A stretch of DNA of 64,000 bases from Lentisphaerae bacterium GWF2_49_21. GTDB lineage: Bacteria; Verrucomicrobiota; Lentisphaeria; Victivallales; GWF2-50-93. The position numbers and the translations under genes are program-made. Location: contig MHBH01000061.1 in the NCBI GenBank assembly GCA_001804805.1, positions 154,972-218,971 on the forward strand, given 5' to 3'. The notes under the pieces are model-generated. The model had not been told where the DNA came from and made no database searches. It saw nothing but the letters and a program-made list of their open reading frames with translations. Below, piece after piece: positions 1-8,719 of the stretch. Every line of letters begins with the position of its first letter. Position 1 is the stretch's first letter.

Positions 1-1
1 C

Positions 2-448
2 ATCAACCGCAACAAGGAAAAATACGATGTCATCTTCATCGACGCCTACACCGCCGACCGGATCCCGTTCCAGCTCACGACCATCGAATTTTACCAGACA
101 GTCCGCGACTCTTTGGCTCCGGACGGCATAATGACTGCGAACATCGCAAACCTCGGGAAACCAACGTTCATAGCGAGCGAGATAAAAACTGTCCGGTCCG
201 TTTTCCCGGACCTTGCAGTTTTTATAACGGAGAACAACTCGAATTATATCCCGTTTTCGTCGTATGGCAGGAAACTCGACAATGCAGAGCTGAAGGAGAA
301 GGCCTTGAAAATAGAAGCGGAGAAAAGGCTCAGCCTGAACATCGGTGAAATGCTCGACACGAGGATGCCAGAGGACGAGATCGGAAAAATGATTGAAAAG
401 GTGGATATACTGAAGGATGATTTCGCACCCATCGAAACAATGAAGTAG
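2..448 (+). CDS. Spermidine synthase-like protein, C-terminal part (5' end outside window)
   Basis: The gene enters from the left edge already in frame; 148 residues are visible. The motif VIFIDAY followed by PFQLTTIEFY is characteristic of the aminopropyltransferase (spermine/spermidine synthase) Rossmann fold: the Asp belongs to the catalytic region, and the FY segment follows the substrate loop. The rest (ANIANLGKPTF, then a helical tail) matches the usual C-terminus. The family transfers an aminopropyl group from decarboxylated S-adenosylmethionine to putrescine, although many PVC homologues have unproven substrates. The next gene encodes the kind of membrane domain that is often fused to this domain. 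The true start, and whether this protein has its own membrane part, cannot be seen. Confidence 0.85.
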   Translation: MNRNKEKYDVIFIDAYTADRIPFQLTTIEFYQTVRDSLAPDGIMTANIANLGKPTFIASEIKTVRSVFPDLAVFITENNSNYIPFSSYGRKLDNAELKEKALKIEAEKRLSLNIGEMLDTRMPEDEIGKMIEKVDILKDDFAPIETMK

Positions 449-450
449 GT

Positions 451-562
451 TGACAGGATAACAGGATTTTCAGGATAATAATTAAATACAGACTCTAAAA
501 GTGCAATTCAACTTTTCCATCATCCTTATAATATCTTGTTAATCCCGTAATCCTGTCTATAA
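451..562. repeat. Inverted pair of GACAGGATAACAGGAT-type intergenic repeats
   Basis: A copy reading tgacaggataacaggatt starts at 451. The complementary form (aatcccgtaatcctgtc) lies at 541-557. Related copies occur at about 6012-6036, 24950-24967 and 48898-48920. This is a dispersed, non-coding intergenic repeat. Confidence 0.8.
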
Positions 563-572
563 TATTGTCTCT

Positions 573-1184
573 ATGTCAAAAACAATTCTATATTCAATCG
601 CTTTCCTGACGGGTTTCGCCGTTATGGGATATGAGATACTGGGCACTAGGATACTTGCCCCGGTATATGGAAGCGAAATTTTTGTCTGGGGGGCGATCAT
701 TTCCGTCTTCCTCGCCGGACTATGCATCGGATATGCAGCCGGCGGAAGGATTGCCGACAAAAGATCGGACATCCACATTCTTTCAAGGATCATCCTGGTC
801 CCTTCGGTGCTCATAGTCCTGACACCCTACTACGCTCCTTGGATGTGCAATATTTTCAAGGCGATGAATCTTGACACAAGGCTTGGCGCACTGCTTCTTT
901 CAATTGTTCTTTTTTTGGTCCCCTGCATCTTCATGGGGGCTGTCATACCCATCATTGTAAAAGCCATTGCCACCAATATTGAAAAAGTCGGATCTTCGGC
1001 GGGAAATGTGTATTCTATCTCCACAGCAGGCAGCATTGCAGGAACACTGTTCACATCCTTTTATCTAATAAGCTGGATGGGCGTCCTGAAGGGAATCCAG
1101 ATGATCGGAATAATCGTCGCGGCATGCTGGTTTTTATGCCTTTATTATCATTACAGGAATAAGAAAAGGAAGGGACAGCCTTAA
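573..1184 (+). CDS. Membrane domain of the fused MFS/spermidine synthase type
   Basis: The 203-residue protein is almost entirely hydrophobic, with about five or six membrane segments (roughly residues 7-27, 38-60, 70-90, 106-130 and 172-193). The N-terminal sequence SIAFLTGFAVMGYEILGTRIL and the segment FVWGAIISVFLAGLCIGYAAGG are typical of the membrane half found N-terminal to spermidine synthase domains. Here it stands alone and lies downstream of the catalytic gene, and it ends in a basic tail (YRNKKRKGQP). It may be the partner of the preceding gene or a truncated paralogue of it. The start at 573 is the only good ATG. A strong terminator follows at once. Confidence 0.75.
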   Translation: MSKTILYSIAFLTGFAVMGYEILGTRILAPVYGSEIFVWGAIISVFLAGLCIGYAAGGRIADKRSDIHILSRIILVPSVLIVLTPYYAPWMCNIFKAMNLDTRLGALLLSIVLFLVPCIFMGAVIPIIVKAIATNIEKVGSSAGNVYSISTAGSIAGTLFTSFYLISWMGVLKGIQMIGIIVAACWFLCLYYHYRNKKRKGQP

Positions 1185-1204
1185 GTCCGTCCCTTCTTTT
1201 TCTT
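1169..1204 (+). terminator. Rho-independent terminator after the membrane gene
   Basis: An 8-bp perfect stem GAAGGGAC/GTCCCTTC (1169-1176 with 1189-1196) is followed by a T-rich run. The stop codon of the upstream gene lies in the loop. Confidence 0.9.
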
Positions 1205-1226
1205 ATAACATTTAAATTTGTGGAAA

Positions 1227-3095
1227 ATGAGTTTCAACGGAATATTAACTATTGCCTTCCTCTCGGTCCTCTCCGTAAACGGAGCGGAGCCCGCAGACAA
1301 ACAACAAAAGGAAAATACAATCATGGAAATATCTTCTTATCTCGATGACAAGCCCGTCGGTCCTGGAATCAGGATCTCCGACAGGGAGAAATGGGACAAG
1401 CTAAAAGAAGCCGCGGCTTTCAAAAAGGCTGTCCCTAACGCCGAAAAACTCCTGAAGGAGCCGATGCCTGAAACCTCGGACGATGTTTATCTCGATTTCA
1501 GCAGGACAGGCAACCGCACAAGATGGCAGGACGTAAACTTCAAAAGGCGGAGCAGGATCAAGACGCTCACACTTGCCGAATGCCTGGAGAACAAAGGCCG
1601 TTTCATCCCGGCACTGGAGGAATCTATAAGTGAGATATGCAGGGAGAAGACCTGGGTAATGCCGGCTCATGACCGCAAGCTTGACAATTTCAACGGAAAA
1701 GTCCTGGAAATAGATCTTGCCTCAAGCATGCTCGGACTCAGTCTGGCGACTTCATATTTCGTCCTTGGAGACAAACTAAGCCAAGGCTGCCGGACAATGA
1801 TCGAAGAGAACATCAGAAGGAGAATTGTCACCCCCTATAAGAACATGCTCTCAGGAAAACAGCCGATGTGGTGGCTCAAGGGGGAAAGCAATTGGAACGC
1901 CGTATGCCTCGGCTGCGTTACCGCCACAGGACTCACCATGCTTGAATCAAAGGAGGAGCGAGCCTTGTTCATCTCTGAAGGTATCAAGTATTCGAAATAT
2001 TATGTGGCGGGCTTCACGGATGACGGCTACTGCAGCGAAGGACTGGGTTACTGGAATTATGGGTTCGGCCATTATGCCATACTTACCGAAGCCATACTGA
2101 AGGCTACACACGGGAAGATGAATCTTTTCAATGACAAGAAAATAAAGGTCATGTCTGAATTCCCCGTAAATATCGAGATCATCAATGGAGTGTATCCCGC
2201 CTTCGCAGACTGCGACATCAAAGCCAGGCCCAGGGATTCACTGGTCAAATACATAGCCTACAGATATGGGCTGACGGATGGATATGACAACTTCAACTGC
2301 GATGATGATCTGTTCCACTGTCTCGCCGCCTCATTCCCGGAAAAGACCGAAGTCCCTGAGCTTCCCGGGAAAGCTGATGACAAGCTAAGGTCATGGTTCA
2401 ACAATGCCGGAGTACTGATATGCCGTCCTGCAAAAGACAGCTCCTGCAAGATCGGAGTCGCACTGAAAGGCGGCCACAATGGTGAACAGCACAACCACAA
2501 CGATGTCGGCTCCTACGTAATCGTACTCGGCAAGGAACCGATCGTCCTTGATCCCGGCGGCGAGGTATACACTGCCAGGACTTTCAGCGCCAAACGTTAT
2601 GACAGCAATCTCCTCAACTCGTTCGGACATCCGGTGCCAGTCGTCGCAGGACAGCTCCAGAAGACCGGCAAGGAGGCGAAGGCGATAATACTGAAGACAG
2701 AATTCTCCGATGTGTGCGACACCTTTGAAATGGACATAAGCTCGCTTTACGATGTCAAAGAACTGAAATCCCTGAAAAGATCCTTCGTGTATTCGAGAAA
2801 AGGGGACGGTTCCTTGACGGTGACGGACGAAGTGGCCTTTTCAAAACCCATGGCCTTTGAAACCGCAATAGTGACTTTTGGCTCCTTTGAGAAGAAAACA
2901 GGTTCGTCGCTGGTGATCAGTTCAGGGAAGGAGAAGATACTTGCGGAATTCTCCACCGACGGCGGTGAAATTGAAATCACATCCGAGGAGATAAAGGAGG
3001 AAAGGCACAGCAAGCTCGACCCTACCCGTATCGCCCTGACGCTGAAAGGTCCTGTGGAAAAGGCCAAGATAACGGTGAAATACAGCCCGTTATGA
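1227..3095 (+). CDS. Secreted heparinase II/III family protein
   Basis: The protein has about 622 residues and a Sec signal peptide (ILTIAFLSVLSVNGA). It then shows the alpha/alpha-toroid plus beta-sandwich layout of polysaccharide lyases of the heparinase II/III superfamily (families PL12, 15, 17 and 21). Visible landmarks are NWNAVCLGC near residue 222, the tyrosine-rich GLGYWNYGFGHY near residue 275, and GEQHNHNDVGSYV near residue 418, where the His belongs to the catalytic region. The family cleaves uronate-containing glycans by beta-elimination; the substrate here is unknown. ATG at 1227 is preferred over TTG at 1218 because it gives the cleaner signal peptide. The gene stands alone between a terminator and a repeat element. 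Confidence 0.88.
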   Translation: MSFNGILTIAFLSVLSVNGAEPADKQQKENTIMEISSYLDDKPVGPGIRISDREKWDKLKEAAAFKKAVPNAEKLLKEPMPETSDDVYLDFSRTGNRTRWQDVNFKRRSRIKTLTLAECLENKGRFIPALEESISEICREKTWVMPAHDRKLDNFNGKVLEIDLASSMLGLSLATSYFVLGDKLSQGCRTMIEENIRRRIVTPYKNMLSGKQPMWWLKGESNWNAVCLGCVTATGLTMLESKEERALFISEGIKYSKYYVAGFTDDGYCSEGLGYWNYGFGHYAILTEAILKATHGKMNLFNDKKIKVMSEFPVNIEIINGVYPAFADCDIKARPRDSLVKYIAYRYGLTDGYDNFNCDDDLFHCLAASFPEKTEVPELPGKADDKLRSWFNNAGVLICRPAKDSSCKIGVALKGGHNGEQHNHNDVGSYVIVLGKEPIVLDPGGEVYTARTFSAKRYDSNLLNSFGHPVPVVAGQLQKTGKEAKAIILKTEFSDVCDTFEMDISSLYDVKELKSLKRSFVYSRKGDGSLTVTDEVAFSKPMAFETAIVTFGSFEKKTGSSLVISSGKEKILAEFSTDGGEIEITSEEIKEERHSKLDPTRIALTLKGPVEKAKITVKYSPL

Positions 3096-3115
3096 GAATC
3101 TGAATCTGTGCTGGT

Positions 3116-3252
3116 AGTTACTAATAGTCTCGAAATAGAATGGAGTTCCAAAATAAAGGAGGGCGGGTTTTCCAACCCGCCATATACGGGTAACGCGGGT
3201 TGGAAAACCCGCGCTCCTTTGAAGAGGAAATGCATCGAGACTATTAGTAACT
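3116..3252. mobile_element. 137-bp palindromic MITE-like element with 18-bp terminal inverted repeats
   Basis: The ends agttactaatagtctcga (3116-3133) and tcgagactattagtaact (3235-3252) are perfect reverse complements. Nested inside is a second inverted repeat, gcgggttttccaacccgc against gcgggttggaaaacccgc (about 3163-3211). It contains no ORF. The whole unit would fold into one long hairpin. It fills most of the 366 bases between the heparinase and PadR genes. Confidence 0.8.
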
Positions 3253-3356
3253 GCAAACAAAGACGTTCCGTACTAGAAAGTTTCATTTGCATATCCTGAA
3301 AGACCAGCGGGAATTGACAGCATCTGGAATTTTTCAATCTTTTTTACTTTTTCCAC

Positions 3357-3404
3357 TTGCATACCTCGTGCTCCGATGTATTATAGCCTCGGAACACGAG
3401 GTAT
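3357..3404 (+). promoter_or_regulatory. padR promoter with overlapping palindromic operator
   Basis: A -35 TTGCAT (3357-3362) and a -10 TATTAT (3379-3384) are separated by 16 bp. They are interlocked with an inverted repeat: atacctcgtgctccga (3361-3376) against tcggaacacgaggtat (3389-3404), with one mismatched pair. The -10 lies in the loop of the palindrome, so a dimeric repressor bound to both arms would block the promoter. PadR regulators usually repress their own operon through such dyads, so autoregulation is the likely reading. Confidence 0.65.
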
Positions 3405-3461
3405 ATGGGAAATGGCATAAGGCGCCTATGGCCAAAGCCGCAAAATGGAGGCTGGAAAACT

Positions 3462-3797
3462 ATGGATTTCTCTCCCGATCTTGTAAAAGGAAGCATCGAG
3501 CCGGTCATTCTCCAACTGCTGAGCGAGCAGGAACGGTACGGCTATGAGATCATCAAGACTGTAAATCTGCGTACTGGCAATGTATTCGACTGGAAGGAAG
3601 GAACCCTGTATCCCTGGCTGCACAGATTGGAAGGCGACAAATTGATCCAGAGCCGCTGGGTTGAGGCTGACTCTGGGCGGCAGCGCAAGTACTACCGGAT
3701 AACGAAACGCGGGCTTGCCTCCCTTGCCGAACGCAAGGACGAGTGGAACAGTTTCTCAAAGGCGGTAAACGCGCTTCTCCTTGTCCAACCTGCATGA
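3462..3797 (+). CDS. PadR family transcriptional regulator
   Basis: A 111-residue winged-helix protein. GSIEPVILQLLSEQERYGYEI is the classic PadR N-terminal helix-turn-helix opening, and EGTLYPWLHRLEGDKLI with RKYYRITKRG is the wing. The start at 3462 is chosen because a GGAGG lies about ten bases upstream; the in-frame ATG at 3405 would add a non-family leader lying on the operator. Only 15 bp separate it from the next gene, whose N-terminus carries the helical prefix domain that regularly accompanies PadR regulators. The pair probably forms an autoregulated operon in which the regulator senses a small ligand or membrane stress; the ligand is unknown. Confidence 0.92.
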   Translation: MDFSPDLVKGSIEPVILQLLSEQERYGYEIIKTVNLRTGNVFDWKEGTLYPWLHRLEGDKLIQSRWVEADSGRQRKYYRITKRGLASLAERKDEWNSFSKAVNALLLVQPA

Positions 3798-3812
3798 ACT
3801 GGAGGTGGAGCC

Positions 3813-5990
3813 ATGAATGGAAACAGTAAAACCGATGAATTCCTTGATGCAGCAACATCCGGACTAAGAAAAGACGTTGAACTCCAACTCGATGTAAAGG
3901 CTGAACTGCGTTCGCATCTCGAGGAATACCAGCACGAAGCCGAATCCAGAGGGCTTGCTCCTGAAGCCGCTGCCGACGAGGCAGTGCGTGCCATGGGCAC
4001 TCCTGTTGAAATCGCCGACGGCCTTGAACGCGCCAACCGACACCGCATGCGGCTGCGGACACTTGTAAGAATAGCGGTCCAATGGCTTCTTGCGCCTTTG
4101 GCAATCGCTATAGCTTTCCTGACAACCGACTGGGGATCTCTCATGATCATTCAAACGGCACAAGTTTTCGGATGTGGATTTCAAGTACCTGACATCCTCA
4201 TGGTGCAAAGGAAATTCTCTCCTGATGAAAACCTTATACTGAATGGTGATACAACAAAACCGACTCCACTCGCCCAGCAGAAGGCGATCTTCGATAAATG
4301 TCCCCAGAACAAGGTCTACATGCACAACTATATGACACATCTGCTAAACAAAAGTTATGAATTTGGCCCAACGCCTGAAACTCGTAACAAAAAACTGTCT
4401 GAGGAGATTATAAAACTCCGTTCTCTGGATCCGGACAACGCACGTTTCGACTACATCCTTGCCAGCCTTTTGCTTGAACAGGCTGCAGAAATTAAGTCCG
4501 TCCGGACAACTGGAACAAATGGCAAACCAAAAGATACATACGACGTGTTGATAAAAGACCGTGCAAAGCTGGATGAGGCGATGTCCCATTTCAAGGCAGG
4601 TCTTGCCAAACCGGAATGGCGGCGCTATACCCGCGAAATGGCCGTAGAACAACTGAATATAATGGGCGAACCGACTTCGTTCCTAGAGCAGATCTCCCAG
4701 ATCGACCTGCTTGCCGGCCTAATGCTGCCAGACATGCAACACCTCCGTAATTTGGAGCGCGCAACAATATTCTACAGCGAACTAATGGCAAAGGAAGGGC
4801 ATCGCGATGAAGCTGACCTTTTCCTGAACGCACACCGAAAATTAGTTCCTCAGATCAACAAGGACTCTTTCACTCTTATAGATATTTTCGTGGTCTCTGC
4901 GATTGCGAACCTTGCAGCAGAGCGCGTGCCCGAAATTTATGAATCAATTGGAGATAAGGTTGCGGCTGAGAAGGCACGCAAGGAAGCCACAGCCCTTGCT
5001 GCGCCCGTCAAGAACTGGAAGGATAAGAAAGACAAGGATGCCAAGGTCCCGGCAGGGACTTTGAAGACCTTTGACATGGATCTGAAACTCCATGGCGGAA
5101 TCCTCGCTGGAATGCTCCTCCCCGCACTGGGAGAATATCCAACACGCGAAGAGCTGGCTCCAGGCCGTCATCTGGACTATGTGGTGGCCGAAGGCTTCGC
5201 TCTTATATTTCTGTCTTTAGTCCTCTTCATCCTGATCCTGTTTTCAGTGCTGGCGGGAATGCACTATCGCTGGATCCGTGGAGGAGGCGCTGGCATACTC
5301 CTGCTGCTGCCTGGGATAGGCGAAGTTGTACGCATGATGGTGTACGGAGTACTTCTGCCTCTAACAGGTTACTATCTCATCACTCGCTGGCTTCCCTGGT
5401 GTGGATGGGATCTGAACATTTTCATGAGATTTTCCTCTTTTATCTCGCAAATCCTCGCCTTGTTTCTGGTCATGCTGGTTTCTATTGTCGCTACCGCAAG
5501 AAGTATTGTACGTAGGCGCTGCCAGGAACTTCTCCTGCCAGTTCCCCCTCCTATGACCAGTTTTTGGAAAATCGCCTGGTGCAGCCTCATAAGCTTTTTT
5601 GCCATTGTCTCTATAATGCCGGATCTCTGTATAAATAACGACACATACGGTCTTATACAGATCTTGACGACAACAGGTCTTGCTGTACTAACCGTCCTGG
5701 CATTGATCGTCCACGGCATATACTGTGATATACGCAGGGGCAAAACATTTGCGGCCTACTACGGAAGTCTGTTCAGAACTCTTCTTCCGGTCCTGGCTCT
5801 GTCTCTGATCCTCGTCAACATATGTTCCAGACCCTATCTGCGCATGGAGGAAAAACGACTGCTTGCCAGAGACACACTCATGCGTCCGAATGCCAATGCT
5901 GGTTTCACGTCTCTGGAATTACGCGTGACGCAACGGCTCAAGGGAGAGATACAACAGGCTTCAGAATCAATATCCCATGACGCCAAATGA
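3813..5990 (+). CDS. HAAS/permease-prefix domain membrane protein of a PadR pair
   Basis: The protein has 725 residues. Residues 1-70 (EFLDAATSGLRKDVELQLD and following, with MGTPVEIADGL) match the HAAS/permease-prefix-1 domain found next to PadR regulators. Then come a membrane segment (about 86-105), a long soluble helical region (about 130-445, rich in SLDPDNARF-type helices resembling TPR), and a C-terminal block of five to six membrane segments (about 458-690). I recognise no transporter or enzyme motif. A GGAGGTGG sits just before the ATG. By context its level is set by the upstream PadR protein; the middle helical domain may face the periplasm. The function is unknown. Confidence 0.75.
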   Translation: MNGNSKTDEFLDAATSGLRKDVELQLDVKAELRSHLEEYQHEAESRGLAPEAAADEAVRAMGTPVEIADGLERANRHRMRLRTLVRIAVQWLLAPLAIAIAFLTTDWGSLMIIQTAQVFGCGFQVPDILMVQRKFSPDENLILNGDTTKPTPLAQQKAIFDKCPQNKVYMHNYMTHLLNKSYEFGPTPETRNKKLSEEIIKLRSLDPDNARFDYILASLLLEQAAEIKSVRTTGTNGKPKDTYDVLIKDRAKLDEAMSHFKAGLAKPEWRRYTREMAVEQLNIMGEPTSFLEQISQIDLLAGLMLPDMQHLRNLERATIFYSELMAKEGHRDEADLFLNAHRKLVPQINKDSFTLIDIFVVSAIANLAAERVPEIYESIGDKVAAEKARKEATALAAPVKNWKDKKDKDAKVPAGTLKTFDMDLKLHGGILAGMLLPALGEYPTREELAPGRHLDYVVAEGFALIFLSLVLFILILFSVLAGMHYRWIRGGGAGILLLLPGIGEVVRMMVYGVLLPLTGYYLITRWLPWCGWDLNIFMRFSSFISQILALFLVMLVSIVATARSIVRRRCQELLLPVPPPMTSFWKIAWCSLISFFAIVSIMPDLCINNDTYGLIQILTTTGLAVLTVLALIVHGIYCDIRRGKTFAAYYGSLFRTLLPVLALSLILVNICSRPYLRMEEKRLLARDTLMRPNANAGFTSLELRVTQRLKGEIQQASESISHDAK

Positions 5991-6102
5991 TTGCATTGTG
6001 AATTCCAAATCTTGTTAATCCTGCAATCCTGTCTATATATCTCCTTGTTCTAATCTGTAATACTATCCTTCACCTTCTTGTTTTTTTGCACATTTGTCAC
6101 AA

Positions 6103-6222
6103 AATCAATTGTTAAGTTTTTGCATAGCAAAAAGTTGACAATTAGGAGTTTTTCGTGTGATTAGTGTGTTTCGTGGTTTATATTTTCTGTCTGTCCGACA
6201 TAGCTTCTTAGCGACGGCGGAT
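6103..6222 (+). repeat. Composite ~120-bp dispersed repeat, copy 1
   Basis: It is made of three blocks: a hairpin aattgttaagtttttgc/gcaaaaagttgacaatt (6107-6142), a cgtgtgattagtgtgtttcgtgg block, and a tccgacatagcttcttagcg block ending in gacggcggat. The same three blocks in the same order, inverted, lie at 24803-24930. The rest of the 5991-6272 spacer holds further aatcctgcaatcctgtc and gtgctctgtgg repeats and no gene. Confidence 0.85.
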
Positions 6223-6272
6223 GTATTCCGTGTGCTCTGTGGTTATAAAATTACTCTGTGAAAGTCTGTGGC

Positions 6273-8492
6273 ATGAAAATCGCGAAAATAATACTCGGCC
6301 TGTCTTTGGACAGGTCCTTTGACTACCTGATCCCGGAGGAGATGGAATCCCAGGTCCATACCGGAGTGCAGGTCTATATTCCTTTTGGCAAGACCCAGAG
6401 GCGCGGTTATGTCGTAGGAGTTAAAAATGAATCTTCCTATCCCCTGGACAAGCTCAAGAAGATCGACAGCGTCTGCGAAGTCCACCCGAAGATCCCCGAC
6501 ACCCTCCTCAGGCTTGGAAAATGGATCTCCGAATACTACTGCTGTTCGCAGGAACAGGCAGTACGTGCCCTCCTCCCGAGCGCGGTCAGAAGCGGAAAGA
6601 TCAAACGCAAGAGAATAAAGCTTTATTACCTGGTGTCGCCGGAAGAAGCCCAGAAATACATATTTGAAAAAGGAAAAAAATCCCCCGCCAGAACAAAAGT
6701 GATCCAACTCCTCCTCCAGCACCCCGGCGCTTCTTCGGAATTCATTAAACGCGAGACTTCCGCTGGAAAAAGCATCCTCACGGCATTGGTAAAAGGAAAA
6801 ATGCTGATTGAAGAGGACAAGGAAGTCTACCGCAATCCGTTCGCCAATACTGAATACGTGAAATCCGCTCCTCCGGAACTGACAACCGAACAGAAGGCGG
6901 CGGTCGACAAGATAAGCGGAATGATGGGCTCCCCTGCAGCGAAACCACATGCTTTGCTGCTTTACGGCGTCACCGGCAGCGGAAAGACCGAAGTCTATCT
7001 CCGCGCCATTTCCGTCGCCCTCCAGCAGGGAAAGGATTCAATAGTGCTCGTTCCGGAAATCTCCCTGACTCCCCAGACGACCGAAAGATTCCGTTCGCGG
7101 TTCGGAGACATGGTGAGCGTCCTGCACAGCTCGCTGAGCGACGGTGAAAGGTTCGACGAATGGACAAGGATCCACCGCGGACAGGTGAAAATTGTCGTCG
7201 GCGCGAGATCCGCTCTGTTCGCACCGTTCAAGAATCTCGGTTTGATCATCGTCGACGAGGAACATGAGAATTCCTATAAGCAGGACGAAGCACCCCGCTA
7301 CCACGCCAGGGACGTGGCTGTCATGCGCGGTTTCATGGAAAAGGCAGTTGTCATACTCGGTTCCGCCACTCCTTCATTCGAATCATATCACAATGCCTAT
7401 ACTGGCAAATACGCGATGGCTGAGCTGACGAAGCGCATAGACAACTGCGTCATGCCGAAGATCAAGATCGTCGACATGCAGATCGAATTCATGAAGGGAG
7501 CAGGGAAGATTTTCTCCGGCGAGCTCGTGGACGAGATCAGGGGCCGTCTTGAAAAGGGGGAACAGACAATAATTTTCCTGAACCGGAAGGGTTTCGCCAC
7601 TAGGATGATCTGCACCAAGTGCGGATACGTGGCGTCATGTTCCGAATGTTCGATGACATATACATATTCGAAAAAGCGCGAGAGCCTCTCCTGCCATCTC
7701 TGCGGCGCTGTCATCCCCGCACACAAAAGCTGTCCTCAATGCGGTGATCCCGAGATCAGATACAAGGGACTCGGCACTGAAAGGCTCGATAACATCGCAG
7801 AGGAGCTTTTCCCTCATGCGAAGATCGCAAGGATGGACCATGACACGATGACCCACAAGGATTCCTATGAGAAAGTCCTGCGCGAATTCCGCAACCGGAA
7901 GATCGACATCCTGATCGGTACACAGATGATCGCCAAGGGACTGGATTTCCCGAACGTCACTCTTGTCGGGATAATAAACGCAGATCTCAGCCTCTACTTT
8001 TCAGATTTCAGGGCCGAGGAGCGGACTTTCCAGCTTCTTACGCAGGTGGCTGGACGTTCCGGACGCGGTGACATACCCGGCGAAGTGCTGATACAGTCGT
8101 TCAAGTCGCAGAACACGGCGATCCAGTGTTCCAAGAACAATGACTACCTGAAATTCTACAATGAACAATTGGTTTTCAGGAAGAAGCTCAACTTCCCTCC
8201 GTTCTCACATCTCATCATAGTACATTTCCGCGGACCCGACGAGAAACAGCTTGCGAAGTTCGCAGATGAATTCCTCGAAAAGCTGCGTCCTCACCTTTCC
8301 AAGGAGATCAAGGTCGCAGGACCTCAGCCGTCCCCCATGACCAGGATAAAAGCAAAATACCGCTACATGATCATGTTCCGCGGCGATCGGATGAAGGAAT
8401 TCCGCGAGGCGCTCCGTGAACTCACCCTCCATTCCAAGCGCCCCACTGACATCGACTGCTACGTAGACGTCGACGCCGTAAACCTGATGTAA
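6273..8492 (+). CDS. priA: Primosomal protein N' (replication restart helicase PriA)
   Basis: A 739-residue superfamily 2 helicase that rebuilds replication forks away from oriC. Seen in order: the N-terminal DNA-binding domain (LSLDRSFDYLIPEEM, YIPFGKTQRRGYVVG), Walker A GVTGSGKTEVYLR near residue 235, DEEHENSYKQDE (Walker B) near residue 330, GSATPSFES, then the zinc-binding cluster CTKCGYVASCSECSM and CHLCGAVIPAHKSCPQCG near 445-490, and motif VI QVAGRSGRGDIPGEV. Length and motif order are normal and all eight zinc cysteines are present. ATG at 6273 is preferred over GTG at 6258. The stop codon is immediately followed by a 13-bp hairpin. Codons for LAKFAD near residue 662 form one of the TGCGAAGTTCGCA palindromes. 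Confidence 0.97.
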   Translation: MKIAKIILGLSLDRSFDYLIPEEMESQVHTGVQVYIPFGKTQRRGYVVGVKNESSYPLDKLKKIDSVCEVHPKIPDTLLRLGKWISEYYCCSQEQAVRALLPSAVRSGKIKRKRIKLYYLVSPEEAQKYIFEKGKKSPARTKVIQLLLQHPGASSEFIKRETSAGKSILTALVKGKMLIEEDKEVYRNPFANTEYVKSAPPELTTEQKAAVDKISGMMGSPAAKPHALLLYGVTGSGKTEVYLRAISVALQQGKDSIVLVPEISLTPQTTERFRSRFGDMVSVLHSSLSDGERFDEWTRIHRGQVKIVVGARSALFAPFKNLGLIIVDEEHENSYKQDEAPRYHARDVAVMRGFMEKAVVILGSATPSFESYHNAYTGKYAMAELTKRIDNCVMPKIKIVDMQIEFMKGAGKIFSGELVDEIRGRLEKGEQTIIFLNRKGFATRMICTKCGYVASCSECSMTYTYSKKRESLSCHLCGAVIPAHKSCPQCGDPEIRYKGLGTERLDNIAEELFPHAKIARMDHDTMTHKDSYEKVLREFRNRKIDILIGTQMIAKGLDFPNVTLVGIINADLSLYFSDFRAEERTFQLLTQVAGRSGRGDIPGEVLIQSFKSQNTAIQCSKNNDYLKFYNEQLVFRKKLNFPPFSHLIIVHFRGPDEKQLAKFADEFLEKLRPHLSKEIKVAGPQPSPMTRIKAKYRYMIMFRGDRMKEFREALRELTLHSKRPTDIDCYVDVDAVNLM
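8252..8264. repeat. TGCGAANTTCGCA highly iterated palindrome (representative copy)
   Basis: Perfect 13-bp palindrome inside priA. Other perfect copies start at 26370, 31101, 34326, 35103, 41389, 47949, 53656 and 59956. A copy at 60637 lacks only the last base. Variants with one changed base start at 135, 9401, 26299, 26316, 31758, 41668, 45651 and 47736. All lie in genes, and most read A-[KNDE]-F-A with codons GCG-xxx-TTC-GCA. Confidence 0.9.
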
Positions 8493-8493
8493 A

Positions 8494-8530
8494 ATTCAGA
8501 ATTTTGCCTGAAGCAGTCAAAATTCTGAAT
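8494..8530. repeat. Perfect hairpin after the priA stop codon
   Basis: Arms ATTCAGAATTTTG (8494-8506) and CAAAATTCTGAAT (8518-8530) are fully complementary, with an 11-nt loop. It begins two bases after the TAA of priA. There is no U-run, so it is not a standard terminator; it may protect or end the priA transcript. Confidence 0.75.
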
Positions 8531-8623
8531 AACTATTGCAAACTTGGATTTGGATAGCAAATTATGGGGCGAGTGTTGAGTTTTACAACTTGAGGTCAAT
8601 AAGGATTTTTACGACAAAAGCAG

Positions 8624-8683
8624 GTTGGGCTTCAGCCCGACATTTCTTATCTTAAGTTTAAGATTGTCGGGCTGAAGCCCAAC
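8624..8683. repeat. Inverted repeat GTTGGGCTTCAGCCCGACA
   Basis: The 19-base arms at 8624-8642 and 8665-8683 are perfect reverse complements, and each arm is itself near-palindromic (GGGCTTCAGCCC). Between them is a small ATCTTAA/TTTAAGAT hairpin. It belongs to the same design class as the elements at 3163-3211, 26708-26772 and 30556-30620. Confidence 0.8.
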
Positions 8684-8719
8684 ATACTTTGTTTGAACAA
8701 TATATAACCGGGGTATGAC

